Below, piece after piece: positions 1-11,856 of a DNA stretch of 64,000 nt. The notes beneath the pieces were generated by a model. That model did not search any database, was not told where the DNA came from, and saw nothing but the letters and a program-made list of their open reading frames with translations. Origin of the DNA: Paramarasmius palmivorus (lineage: Eukaryota; Basidiomycota; Agaricomycetes; Agaricales; Marasmiaceae); the NCBI GenBank assembly GCA_037176845.1, contig JAYKXP010000021.1:248001-312000 (forward strand), in the 5' to 3' direction. Within the stretch, counting starts at the first letter, position 1. Every line of letters begins with the position of its first letter. The position numbers and the translations under genes were made by a program.

Positions 1-1
1 C

Positions 2-1674
2 TTTGATAATGAGGAGGTCACAGATGAATGCGAAGTTGAGTCTTATTGCCTGTGCAGTGCGGCTTCAGACGGCACTATCTCAGTACGTGTTTCGCCACAT
101 ATAGTTTCTCTATGATACTGATATACACTGCTATCTAGGACGATGAAGATGTCCAGGAAATAGATTTTCAGTCGTTCGCCGATGAAGCTGTTAGAAGCCC
201 TGCACAGGAGATTCCCATCCACGATGCAGTCGAGCTTCATGCTCCTGCCACTCTCTCCAGCGCACCCGATGCCACCACCGCCGACCCAGATGACGCCAGC
301 CTCACTCTTACTTCCCTCAATCGCAAGCTCGATATCATTGTTGCCAATATGCCATCTCTCAGCATCTCTTACCCCGAAATCGAGCGCCTCAAGCTCGAAT
401 TAGAAACTCAAGGCAGGCTATTGGCCACAGAGCGTGCACGAACCGCCAGGTTGGAGATAGATCTGCAACTCGAGCTACAGCAATCCCGAGTCAACGCTTC
501 CACTATTCACGACATGGGAGTCAAGTTCGAGGCATTTGCGAAGAATACCGAGGAACTTACCTCCAAGCTGGAAGTCGAAAGGCAAGAGAGACAGGCAATG
601 ATGATGAGTATCGGAGGCCTTACCGCGAAGTTCGGAGCTGCTCTAGAGGCCACACAAGCTCAGGCTGTCGAGGAGAGGCGTGCATTGGAGATTAGAGTCC
701 TGACTGTGAAAGGTCTCAACGCGAAGCTCGAGGCCGATTTAGGAAATGCTCGTGCTGACGTCGTCGGGCTGACCGCCGAATTGCGAGCCGCTGAGGAGAA
801 AGAAACGTCCTTGAAGTCGACAATTGTTGGTCTCCAAGGCGAGCTGAAGGAATCTCGTACACATTCCTCGAAGGCAGCTGAACAGGGGCATGACGAATCT
901 GGAGTCTACGGGGAACAGCTAGCTACCCTCGGCCGTACGAACGGCGACCTTGCCGCCGAGAACGCCAGGCTCAAGGCAGAGTTGCAGGAGGCTCTGAGTG
1001 TTGCTGTTCGTGACGAGAAGACACATCTTTCTGTCATCAAACAGCGCGATGGGCAGATTCAGGCAATGTCGACTGATTTGACTTTGAAAGTACAAGCTCT
1101 GGAAGCTGCCGAGGAAGAAGTCAAAGGTCGGGATGTCAAGATCGCGGCCTTGAAGAGCTCACTTGGATCGGAAAGGGTAACGAGCCTCGCTCGGGATGTG
1201 GAGCTCCATAGGCTTAGCCAGGCTTGCGCCAAAGAGAAGCACGCGGTACAGGCCCTTAGACGCCGAGAGAATGACCTGAACACCGAGGTGGCCGCACTCC
1301 GAACCGACTTGGAAGGTGCTCGTGCTTCACTCTCCGGGCTAGAGAAAGACAAGAGTGCTCTCGAGGGCAAGCTCAAGTCATGGGAGAGAAAGTATGCGAG
1401 GATGAGAGAGGAGAAGGAAAGCAGGCTAGAGGCCCTCGCTCAAGCCACCGAGTCTGAACGGGCTAGGCGTCAGAAGTGCGAAGACCAGATTCGCGTTGCA
1501 GAGGAAAAGCACACGCGAGTGGTCAACGACTTGAAGCTACAGTTCAGCGACCTAGAGACCTCTCATAGCGAGATGAAAGCGGCGGATGAACGTCACAAGA
1601 AGAGGGCTAGGAAGCTAGAGCAGACCGTCAAGTTGTTGGAAGGTCAACTGAACGCAGCAAAAGAACGAGTATAA
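2..1674 (+). CDS. Coiled-coil protein, 5' end outside the window
   Basis: Two exons are visible: 2-82 and 139-1674, joined by a 56-nt phase-0 GT-AG intron (83-138). The first exon runs in from beyond the window edge, so the N terminus is missing. The second exon opens with an acidic stretch and the signature DFQSF, then NRKLDIIVANMPSLS, then about 440 residues of almost uninterrupted heptad-type coiled coil rich in E, K, L, A and R, ending at a TAA at 1672-1674. The same signature (an aromatic D-F-x-S-F block, then K-L-D-x-L-I before the coiled coil) occurs in the genes at 11.9-13.8, 43.2-44.1 and 51.7-52.9 kb, which share the phase-0 intron just upstream. These are therefore paralogues. Function is unknown; a structural or scaffold role is only a guess from the long coiled coil. 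Confidence 0.8.
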
Positions 1675-1821
1675 ATAGATTTATTCTTCGACTATGCCTT
1701 GCGTATACCGGAGATCTAGACACATCGATTGGCATATACGGTTATATACATGGATAATTGATACAGGTACATACTTTTATAACAATGCGTCGAATGCAAA
1801 CCTTGTTTAAACTCTGCAATT

Positions 1822-3771
1822 CTACCTTACAGTTTCCGACGATATGACCGTGGAACTTATTAGCTTAAACTCTAGCAGATATGTCTCTGCAAAGTCCCAA
1901 ACTTTGATCAAGCATAAACCTGCTTCTTCCCTGTTAAGGTGCTAATTAGCCGAGTCCACAACTAAGATTGCGTAGTATGCGTACCCTAGTGTGGCATACT
2001 CCTCACACGTTCTTTCTCGACTATTGAACATCGCCAGCATGTTCTACAACTCAACACGTTAAAAATAGTACACGAACAAGCGGAAGCTATGAGAACGTAC
2101 CACATCTTGATTATAATGTCTAATGTTCCCAGTTCCGTAGTTTGGTAAGAGGGGCGGCGGGGCGCATTCGATGCCAATTGCCATGGTGTCCACCTTTTCA
2201 TTCGTATGCACATGCTTCAAGACAAAGTCATCTATGGTCTCCTTGAGAATGAAAATACCACTTCTTTCATGGTATGTACGTACGGATGAAAAGCCTGCTC
2301 GTCCCGTCTGATTTCATGGCCTTGGCTACATTCTGTAAGATAGATATCACGTCGTTGTCGGGCCAGTCATGGAGGACATGCTTCATCTAAAGGGGAGATT
2401 TCAATGACATACGAGAGCAATTGTACGAATTGAACGGACATAGTAAATGTCTTGCCCTGTCTTGGGAACCTCATTCAAGAAGTTCAACTGAACAAAGTCA
2501 ACTTGACCTTCTTCGATGGATCGAGGATTTTCAGCCGTCCAGAACTTTTGAAAGGCAATAAGACCGATGCAAAGCGTAGTCGACACAAACGTACAGCTTT
2601 AGCAGCAACCAATACTTCTGGAAAGTCCTGAAGTACAACCTTGATGTGTCGGTGCGCGTGAGCAAGTGAAAGAGTTAAAGTCCCGACACCTGATCCAATA
2701 TCGCAAAACGTTGTTTCGGGTTCCAAGTCATTCCATGGGAAGTCTGAATGCGTCAAGTCAGAATCCCATCCTTCAGTGGGAACTCAGATGCGTACTGTTA
2801 ACAATGGAGAGGGAGCCAGTGATACGACTCCACCCTGTCATAGCTCGGTCGAATCGCTGTAAGAAGAGCAGATGGTCAAGCATGAGACGGACAACAGAAA
2901 ACGAAAAGACGTACCTGTCCAATTTTTGGCTTCATCAGAATTCGCACTGTCAGTGGCGTCAATGACTGGCATCCATGGAATACCCACATTGATCTTGTAC
3001 CATTCAAACAAGCTCAGATCACCGTTTCCTTGACCCGCTCCACGAACAGACAACGAAAACGCCGTTCGATCCACTGTGTCGCCAAATGCATAATCCATGT
3101 GTTGCATCGCTTCCGGAAGCATCGTGGCGGCTTTGAGACATTCGTTGGTGTTAAGCAGCACGGTCGCAGAGACGGGATTACTCGATAGTAGCATCAAGGA
3201 GAGGCGATTATTGGCGAATACGTTTTCCGATACTAAAGAGCTTATGTCAATACAATGACAAGACGGGTATACCCCGGGATGGCGAGTGTACATACCCTCT
3301 CTGAAACATCCACGCGTAGCTAGTAGCCTCAAAATTTGGCCAAGTTTCTTCGGATCGAGTCGCGTCTTGGCTGCAATTGCATTGACGTGTAGTCCTGGCA
3401 GACCCTCAAGTACGTCGGCGATCCTCATTTCGACTGCCAGGCGGAGGCAAGGTGCTTCGTACGGCATAGTTCTCTAATTGATCGTAAGCGTCTATCATTC
3501 GTTGAGGTAAAGAAGCGATAAACACGTTTGCGATGGTATGCATGGGTTGCGCCAGGGTAGTGCAAAGGAGCTCGCAAGCACCCTCGAGGACCCTGATGGC
3601 CTTTTTCAAAGCCAACACGTCGGAAGTCGAGTCAAGGGGATGTGGTTTGGTAGAGTCCGGGGAAGGTACGCCGAACCCAGTCTTGTTGTATTCAGCGACA
3701 GCTGATTGTGCGGAGCTTTGGATAAGAGTAAGCAGAGCATCGATGGTTGGGTTTCCCGATTGTGAAGCCAT
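1822..3771 (-). CDS. SAM-dependent O-methyltransferase (COMT-like)
   Basis: Ten exons give about 481 aa: 3526-3771, 3296-3473, 2915-3232, 2796-2843, 2595-2743, 2440-2544, 2284-2386, 2101-2231, 1985-2043, 1822-1930. Introns are 50-71 nt. Seen: a winged-helix dimerisation region (ANRTMPYEAPCLRLAVEMR), the SAM-binding glycine loop FCDIGSGVG near residues 276-284, LHDWPD near 353-358 with the histidine used as general base in plant-type O-methyltransferases, and the C-terminal EEAGLCLIKVWDFAET signature. The family transfers a methyl group from SAM to a phenolic hydroxyl, and fungal members commonly tailor polyketides or other aromatics. The exon 3/4 junction is the weakest call: the acceptor giving the right frame lies 13 nt beyond a nicer TTACAG. 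The exon 6 donor (GTCCGT) and exon 1 donor (GTGTTT) are also unusual. It converges on the coiled-coil gene, with 147 nt between stops. Confidence 0.88.
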
Positions 3772-5525
3772 GGTTGTGGGATAAGAATCCGATTGGGGCC
3801 CAGTCTTTTATCTGCTACACGTGCGAGGCCCGAAGAAAGGGCCGGGCTTCAGGAACTTGAAACTTGTCCTGCTGAGGATTTTGATTGGATTCAAATGTAC
3901 TTGAAAAGTATAGTCCGTTACTCGCGTGTTTAATCTGCTACGCCAATCAGCTGTAACCGAGACTCGTGAGCAGACTACCTGCAGACTCGTGTACATTGGC
4001 GAGCACATGCAGCGGCCAACCTCCATTTGTAGGCATCGTTATCATTCCTTAGGGCTCTGGTATGAGATAGAGTGGGTCCAAACATTTTACGATTCCCCTT
4101 CTCGTAACACCGAAAGAACCGGATCGGCCAATATTGAGCAGGGATCCAATGCGGATAGGATACAGCATACGACACCACAAAGTTACTGCCAGTGTGTGTG
4201 TCTGACCGCCTAAAAATTGTGAACGTTGAATGGCAGATTGCGGAATGTACGGACCACGAAGTCTTTCTTTAACGAGATGAAGAATGGGGTTGCGTGTCTG
4301 ATTCGGTTCATGAAGGAAGCCTTTACTTCTCCCCGCTATCACAAAAATTTATGAATTCATCGATCCTAGGGATACAGTGCAGCATCTAAGCGAGAACGAA
4401 ATTAGCCTCGACATAGCTAAGGAGTCACGAAAATACCTAGCGATTCAATAATCAATCACAATACAATACATAAGAAGGCTGGATGGCACCGGCAGTCCCC
4501 TTCCTAAATGTTCTTTGTCAGATGTGGCGAAAAAACTAATAGTCGTTCACATCGGCGGAGTTCTGGCTTCAACTACTTTGGGATGAGCGTGATGGTCGGC
4601 ACTGCAGAGCTAGCATGAAACACGTGGTGTCATATGCCGTTGACGAAAAGGGATTGGTTGGAGACAGAGCACCGCGATGGACTCATGGAGACTCGCCGAG
4701 CGATGCAATGATGATGGTTAAATGTTGAGTCTAGAGCATAGCATGTGATCTATGATTGGAGGAAGGTCACACACTGTGACCGTCACAATCTTCATCCGTT
4801 TCACCTCAACCAACATCTCTGTCCGTGACAACTCTCGCCCAAAAGGATAATTTGCATAAGAGATTCCTTATGACATTATAAGAAAAGAATTGAGCTGTCC
4901 TGGTAGGTGGTACAACGAACAAGAGAACCCGTACTTTTTGAACGCGCTTGGCGAGGGTTTAAGCTAGTTTGGAAAATCGGGGTATTTTCATCGTGATCTG
5001 AACATGATCGAGCTAACGGCGTTCCTCTTCGTGTCTAGCTTCAAGATACTCCAATGGTGAAATGAAGAGCTGTATTCCACGGACTGTTCTACAGTCATGC
5101 AACTGAACTAGATTCCACCTTGCGGCAATCAGCCTGTCTGCGCTACTAGTATCAAGGCTCTTTACAGAAAGTCACGGCATCCCATGCTAGTTATACCACA
5201 AGAATGAATGATCTCTCTATTGCAAGTCTTCCTAATCAAATCCCAGGCGCTTGGTGTCGATAGTTTTTCCTTCTAGCCTTTACGACGCGCGGCGAATCAC
5301 AACACATATTATTTATCTGACTTTACTGCCAAACAGAATCCCATGCTACCTAACTTGGGATGGATCAAGCCCCCGTTAATGACAGCCCTAGGAGTCTGTG
5401 GATGGAAAGCCTTCAATATACCAGGAATGGGGTCTCACGTTCCAGGACTTTGCATAGCTAAACCAAACGACCAACCACATACATGGAACACGGGGCAATC
5501 ATACGCAGGTGGTTTTGGAATCGCG
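3772..5525. other. Intergenic, no gene seen
   Basis: About 1.75 kb separates the methyltransferase start from the 3' end of the first oxygenase. Open frames here are short, overlap on both strands and show no family resemblance. I see no RNA gene or clear repeat. Confidence 0.6.
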
Positions 5526-6981
5526 TTAATCCCCGGATTTGTCGTATCGAACCTGAACGGACAATCCTTGGAAATTGAAGTGAGTGTCTTCGTCAATGCT
5601 CTCGATGGTCTTCCGATAGTTGTATGCTTTGATGCGATTCTTTAACCATTCTGTGATATGCCAAGATTGATCAACATCAATTCCATGAAACGAAAATGTA
5701 GATACCAGAGCCTGTGACTGGTTCCTCGCTGATCTGTTCCTCCTTGAGCCAGCCGATCCTCCTCAAAAGCGGGCTTGGAACAGGTGCAATTGGAGCACTG
5801 TCCGACATGCGCAGGAAATATAGCAATGCGAGCCTGTCATATTTATCCTGGTCTGGAGGAGGCCGAACGACGCCATGAACAGTCGATTTGAGGTATCCCT
5901 CGGTGATCATCGCAAGCGTGTCTCCAGCCTTGGAGTCGGATAAATTAGTAACGAAAGGGCAACAAAGGTGTACTATATAGTAGAAACTGACATTTACGGT
6001 AATACCACCCGGAACGTATTTGACGTGCTTCCAGCTCCCATCTGGGGTGCGAATCTTGAGCCCAGACACCGTCTGAGAACCAGTAAAAACGAGTGTGAGA
6101 CTACCAAAGTCGGTATCTGTGAAAGTACCATCTGGAAGGACATGTGCTCATAGTCACAGGGAACCATTCACTCACGTCCCGGACGAAACTTGTCCTTAAT
6201 GGCCTCCCATTGCTCATCTGTACGGGCGCGATACAGTTTCTGCGTCATCGCATCAGACTTAATTCTTTGAGACGTAGTAAAATGCTCACGTAGCTGAGAT
6301 AGTCTTCACCCGGCTTTTCGTAGTCATGCATATCCACGAAGTAGTCTTCTGGGAGCTCGAGTGCGATAGCGAGAAGGATGCAGAGAGGCTTAATGACATT
6401 CTCCCAGCACTTGCTCTGGAATGCCCTGATCTCGGAGTCGAAGGGTTTCATGAAGTCATGCAAGGGGAAACGGCAACTCGACTGGGTGAACTTGGCAATG
6501 TTCAACTGTCAGAGGAAACTATGAATCTCAACCATCAAATAAGCTCGGAAAAGAGACATACTGCTTCGTGATTCTCTTTGACATCGGTATCGGCGATATA
6601 GCGCTCAGCGGGACGATATCCCAAATAGCTAGGTGCAGACGTTAGTTAATAGTGCATGCGACGGTCAAATCGTGAATAAGGTTCCACAAACCTGCCATTA
6701 GCAAAATCACACTCGAGCTTTTTTTTCTCCTCGAGAGGAAGCTGATGGAATGCCTGGCCAATGGAGAGTTGTCTGTTGACCTCTTCGTCTGTGATGCCGT
6801 GACCAGTGATAACCCAAAAACCAGTATTGTGCGACGCGTCGATAAGCTCAGCGGCTAGGCGGGCGTTGTCCTCTGGTGAACGGTTGAAAGTACTAACGTC
6901 GATGGTGACGAGATGTGCACAGTCGAGTTTGTACTGCGTAGGAGGTGGAAGAGCATACGAAGGGATGTCTGGAGTGATCAT
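5526..6981 (-). CDS. 2OG-Fe(II) dioxygenase, tandem copy A
   Basis: Seven exons (6692-6981, 6562-6628, 6290-6505, 6176-6239, 5992-6116, 5706-5928, 5526-5650) encode about 369 aa. The N-terminal DIOX_N-type half contains NTGFWVITGHGI. The jelly-roll half carries the iron ligands: the first histidine is rebuilt across an intron to read HTDFGSL (about H213 and D215), the second is in STVHGVV (about H272), and R286 in YDRLALLYF probably holds 2-oxoglutarate. This is the isopenicillin N synthase-like family, which oxidises small molecules using O2 and 2-oxoglutarate; the substrate is unknown. Exon lengths 290/67/216/64/125/223/125 match copy B exactly, so the two arose by tandem duplication. The exon 5 donor is GTCAGT, where copy B keeps GTGAGT, so splicing here may be weaker. 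Confidence 0.9.
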
Positions 6982-7459
6982 GGTGAGTCCAAGTACTGCT
7001 TGTTTCTGGAATTCTAGGATGTCTATGGGTCTCTTTATAAGCAAGATATCCTATGATACCAAAGAAACCAAGACCTGTTGACGTTGACGCTCAACGTGAC
7101 TTTGGCAGATGGGAACTACGGGCGAGAAATCATGGCTGATGGGTAGAAACCCCAGATGTGGGCTCATCATCTGTCACTGGGTCAAAAAACATGCAGTAGC
7201 TGTAGCATTGAATAAGCTATCGCTGATGTATTTGTTGTATTGCAGCTCAATTCATAATGATCCGATTATAGAGTAGATAGGTAGACCAAGGTTGACAGAT
7301 GGCCTGAGACGTGCATTCATGGATTTAGTACCGAGAGAAAAGCATAGAAACCTGAGACGTACTACTCACCAGCTCTTCCCGGCATTCAAGCTTACGGCCC
7401 AATCCATTCGAGCATTAGGACCCAAGGCGGCCAGAAAGGACTGACGCGAGCGCCGTAAT

Positions 7460-7640
7460 TTAATAATAGTTGCTGCGTCGCCCGATCCCGCAGTTTTGAG
7501 GCCAGCCGTTATTCCTCCAACAGTCACCTGTGACTCGCGGGGCATAGGGATTTCTTTATACTGAGCCGACATCGTTCCGAATGAGGAAATTAGACGACAC
7601 CAGCGGTCCACGGCTACGAAAAGGACCCGGAAGTTCATCA
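7460..7640 (-). pseudogene. Remnant of the hydrophobic secreted-protein gene
   Basis: On the minus strand this segment preserves part of the first exon (a piece matching FVAV, then the start of the mature protein) directly followed by GGITAGLKTAGSGDA, which matches GGITAVLKAAGSGNA from the last exon of the gene at 10.5-11.3 kb. The middle exon and the hydrophobic C terminus are missing. It lies upstream of oxygenase copy A just as the intact gene lies upstream of copy B, so it is the decayed half of one segmental duplication. Confidence 0.75.
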
Positions 7641-7700
7641 TGGTCAGGTCTACGAATGCATGCAAGGGAAAAAGACCCACTTCTGTGCTTGCCAACGTCG

Positions 7701-8298
7701 GGAAGATGTGAAAGTTCTTGTTTGCTTGTCGTAAACTTGAAGGGCCGTGACTGTTGTTCTATCAAGACTGCTCAGTGCGAAAAGATAGAAGATGTCAGAA
7801 CTTGAACTTGGTGTCCGAATCCATGGTTTCCGCGTGTTGGTAGCCGTTGTAACTGTAGCAAGTGATGGTGTCGATGAACAAGATCGGGCGTGTGAACAGT
7901 AATCAAGTCGGACAGTCCTGAAGGCCTGACGTCCGTTCTTTAAATTTCGACGTTGGACTGAGGAAGCGACTAAGGCTAAGAGCAATGACCGTGTGACAAA
8001 TCAGATTCTTGACATTGCTAAGCAGAACCACGTGTAAATTTGTTCGGAACTCGGACCAGGTTTGAGCGGGCTGAGCGCTGAGTCTAAAGGTCCTTCACTG
8101 TATGTACACAGTAAGTAGGACGACAAGCATAGAATATTGACACGGGAAACAACCCTAAACCACCACTTAATGTTTACATACATGAATCTCCATTTTGAAT
8201 AAGTCTTTTTTGGAACAGCATTGTTGTACACAGATAAAGAGGAAGATTTCTTTTTTCGGTTTCGGTTTCGGACTCGGATTCAAAATATATAGCGATCA
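7701..8298. other. Intergenic, no gene seen
   Basis: This lies between the secreted-protein remnant and the stop of oxygenase copy B. It includes a pyrimidine and TTTCGG-rich patch near 8245-8280. No convincing coding signal was found. Confidence 0.5.
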
Positions 8299-9744
8299 TC
8301 AAGCCCCGGATTTCTCGTATCGAACCTGGACGGACAATCCGCGAATCTTGAAATGGGTGTCTTCGTCAACGCTTTCGATGGTCTTCCTATAGTTGTACGC
8401 TTTGATGCGACCCCTCAACCATTCTAAGGGTTCGTCAGCATTGAGGAATACAGTGGAGTGTTTGATATGCACATACCGGCGCCGGTGACTGGTTCCTCGT
8501 TGAGCTGTTCTTCCTTGAGCCAGCCGATCCTCTTCAACAGCGGGCTTGGAGCAGGTGCAATCGGTGCATCATCCAACAAACGCAAGAAGTACAGCAAGGC
8601 GAGCCTATCATACTTGTCCTGGTCTGGGGGAGGTCGAACAACGCCGTGGACAGTCGATTTGAGATAGCCGTCCGTGATCATTGAGAGCGTATCCCCCGTC
8701 TGAGAACGACCGATTGAGAACGGTACGAAACGTGTGACTCGGAAGATGGAAACTCACATTGACGGTGATACCGCCAGGAACGTATTTGATGTGCTTCCAA
8801 GTCCCGTCGTCGGTGCGAATCTTGAGGCCAGAGACTGTTTGAGTACCGGTGAAGACGAGCGAGAGGCTGCCAAAGTCGGTATCTGCAAAAGCATTGTTAG
8901 TACTGTGAGACGTAGCGACTGCCACGGCGGAAATGGACTTACGGCCAGGACGGAACTTGTCCTTGATGGCCTCCCACTGTTCGTCGGTACGAGCACGATA
9001 CAATTTCTGCGCCAAAGAAATAAGAAACCGTGATTTAGGTACAGTGATCCACTCACGTAGCAGAGATAGTCCTCGCCTGGTTTTTCGTAGTCGTGAAGAT
9101 TCACAAAGTAGTCCTCGGGGAGCTCGAGAGCCATGGCGAGAAGGATGCACAGAGGTTTCAAGACGTTCTCCCAGCACTTCCTTTGAAACTCCCTGATTTC
9201 GGGCTCGAAAGGCTTCATAAAGTCATGGAGCGGGAAACGGGGGCCGGACTGGGTAAATTTGGCAACGTCCAGCTGTCCAAGATAATAGGTGAGTGGCGGT
9301 ATGTCTACGACCTTAGGCAAGATACATACCGCTTCGTGATTTTCCTTGACATTGGTATCGGCGATGAAACGCTCAGAGGGGCGATATCCCATGTAGCTAG
9401 ATGTAGACGTCAGTAAACGAATCCAATCTAAGCTCAGGAGGAAATTTCACGAACTTGCCGTTGGCGAAGTCACACTCGAGCTTCTTCTTCTCGTCGAGAG
9501 GAAGTGTGTGGAAAGCTTGGCCGATAGAGAGCTGCCTGTTGACCTCTTCGTTCGTGATACCGTGGCCAGTGATGACCCAGAACCCGGTGTTGTGAGAGGC
9601 GTTGACGAGCTCGGCAGCGAGGCGGGCATTGTCCTCCGGTGAACGGTTGAAGTCACTGATATCGATGGTGACTAGAGGTGCGTATTCAAGCTCGTGTTTA
9701 GTAGGAGGAGGTGGGACGTATGGTGCGATCTCTGGGGTGACCAT
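8299..9744 (-). CDS. 2OG-Fe(II) dioxygenase, tandem copy B
   Basis: Seven exons (9455-9744, 9330-9396, 9057-9272, 8943-9006, 8758-8882, 8477-8699, 8299-8423) encode about 369 aa. Every exon has the same length as in copy A, and introns are 50-60 nt with canonical ends. The N terminus MVTPEIAPYVPPPPTK differs from copy A mainly in the first 25 residues. The body keeps NTGFWVITGHGI, the split HTDFGSLSL iron motif, STVHGVVRPP and YDRLALLYFLR. Family knowledge gives a soluble, non-heme iron oxygenase of the isopenicillin N synthase type, often found in secondary metabolism. The C-terminal region through the stop can be aligned at DNA level with copy A. Substrate unknown. Confidence 0.92.
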
Positions 9745-10546
9745 GTTGTTTTCGAGTCCTGTGTGTTTCTGGGATTCTGTGATGCCTATGACTGTGTTTT
9801 TGGTGAGCTTTTATACGAACAAAGAGACCTATGTTATCTAAGAAAGAGGTAGCTTTCGGGAAAAACATGAACGAGATAGGAAGACTCAATGGGTAACGTT
9901 CAATGGAGAAAGAAGTTGGCGCCCGCGCTCAGACTTGAAACGCTCTTGAAAGAAGCTCCACTGTCAGAGGGATATACGCTTGTCAGACTCACATTTAGCT
10001 CTTTTTTTGGTGTGATATTCAACATGGCCAGCCAGGGGAATTTACAGCCAAGGTGGCTGAATGACGATGAGTTGTTGTCTTGTTACACACAGGTCGCGCA
10101 AATGATGGCCCCCTCGGCACCTGTAGGAGCTTGGCGACGTTGGATGCGGGAATCAACACAAGGTGAAGCGTCGTACTGAATAGAAGAACTTACCTGGGCC
10201 TGTCACAATGGTTGTGCATAACATAAATCGGCATAAACGTTCCATCGTTTTCGCAGATAGATATTACCCGCTAGGAAGGCGCAGACGAGTCCTGTTGGTA
10301 CAAGTGGCCTAGAGAAGCCATACTAACGTACGCTCGTGCATCAGCTGCCTATGTGTCAACGGGATTGCAAGCCTGAGCCCTATCACTGACAAAATATTGC
10401 GTTTTTTGATGTAATTGATGTAGCATTCAATTCACAATAGTCCAATAAAGAAGAGACACAACTAGAATGACACGACCTGGAATTTGTATTTAGGATGTTT
10501 ATTCAAGACTTGGCTTGAGAAACATACCAGACTTTCCCCTTTCAAT
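9745..10546. other. Intergenic, no gene seen
   Basis: About 0.8 kb between oxygenase B and the secreted hydrophobic protein gene. A 96-codon plus-strand frame at 9889-10179 has no recognisable features and no splice support. The stretch near 10410-10450 resembles 7210-7260, another trace of the segmental duplication. Confidence 0.5.
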
Positions 10547-11284
10547 CTACTGCCCAATTAACTCTAGAATCTCTTTTATACCCATCTGGAGACCCAAACT
10601 GACCAACTCCGGAATCATTGGGATAAGTGTGGTCAGTAGCCCGACCAACAGCGTTCCCAAGCGGAGGAGCAACGTCACCAACGCCACAACGATCTCTAAT
10701 AGCACTTGGATGACTGCCTCTGCGTTGCCTGATCCAGCAGCTTTGAGGACAGCTGTTATTCCTCCAACGATTACCTGTGATCGGCGGTCATAAGAAAACG
10801 CCTAGACAAAAATGAACAAGCCAGCGGGAGAAGACTTACGCTGACTAAACCAGCAACAGTGACCCCAATCTCTGCTAGCCGCAGTCGCTGAGAGCCACCT
10901 GGTTTATCCGCCAACAGAATATCCAGGTCGACGTTCTGATCGATAAAAAGTTGAATTTGGTCCGTGACCTCGTGAATAGCGTTCGTGATGTCTTTTGCTA
11001 TAGGTCCTAGAGCCTCTGGGGTGATCTTATCAGAAGGTAGGTTCTCTGTCATTCGTGTAAGTCTATCTGCTAATTGTAGGGTGAGAGTAGGAATCTGCAC
11101 TCATTTCATCTATCTTTGGGGTGATTCTATCTTGAAGCTGGGGTATAATGACCGAAAGAGGGGTTTGTTTCGCTTCGCAGAGCCCGCATCGTTCGGAACG
11201 AGGAGATTGGACGACACCAGCGAGCGTGGATGTAGCTAGCACGGCTACGAAGAAGATTCGGAGGAGTGTTTGAAAAGGGGGCAT
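10547..11284 (-). CDS. Secreted protein with hydrophobic C-terminal half
   Basis: Three exons (11101-11284, 10840-11045, 10547-10774) give about 205 aa. Introns are 55 and 65 nt. The first 23 residues form a clear signal peptide (MPPFQTLLRIFFVAVLATSTLAG), followed by a short C-G-L-C pair, a polar helical middle with KITPEALGPIAKDI, and a C-terminal region alternating glycine and long aliphatic runs (GGITAVLKAAGSGN, then VVALVTLLLRLGTLLVGLL). I do not recognise the family. The tail could insert in a membrane or self-associate at the cell surface; that is inference. A broken copy lies at 7.46-7.64 kb, so the gene was duplicated together with the neighbouring oxygenase and then lost on one side. 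Confidence 0.75.
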
Positions 11285-11856
11285 GTTATAGTAGAACTAG
11301 AGCTCTGAGGTACCAGAAATGAGTGTGAGGAAGGTTAGGAAGAGCATCTTACTCACTACAGCTGGTATTTGAGAGGCAGAACATATCAAATGTTCCCCGG
11401 AGTCAATTCGGTACCAGCTCGGGCCCAAAACGAATCCCGAAACTATTCTCCAGGTGCCAAAACAATCCTCTCGAGCGATTGAGTTTGAGCTGTCTATCTT
11501 GAAAGGAGGATAGACTCGAAACAGCCGTGTCGAAAGTTGAGACGTTTCAACGTGAAATTTGGGTCTGAATTCGTTGGTCGCCTTGGGTACCCAGAGAGGA
11601 GGATGGAAAGCCTAGCGCAAAAAGGCTAGACGCAAGTTTTGCATTTCGTGTCATATTCGGAATCGAGGTTAGAAACTGCAGTCGCGGTCGCGGTTAACGT
11701 TGTTGAAATCATCGAAAAGGTCAGGGTGCTGACAAAAATTGCTTAGCGCCCGGCAACGTAATTGGCCCTCACCACTACACGATAACATGATACTATAACA
11801 CCCTGAATAGATATCGAAACACCCAACTACCCGCTAAAAGAATACAGCAATATGAC
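11285..11856. other. Intergenic, no gene seen
   Basis: This holds the likely promoter of the secreted protein gene and the 3' flank of the coiled-coil gene. No open frame or repeat stands out. Confidence 0.5.

Noticed and set aside
5526..9744. Idea that the two oxygenases are TET/JBP enzymes, which are linked to KDZ elements in fungi
   Set aside because: The sequence is clearly of the isopenicillin N synthase type (NTGFWVITGHGI, full DIOX_N half), lies outside the KDZ inverted repeats, and no TET-like motif was found inside the element.
9889..10179. 96-codon plus-strand frame
   Set aside because: No motif, no paralogue, and it lies in the promoter region between two minus-strand genes.
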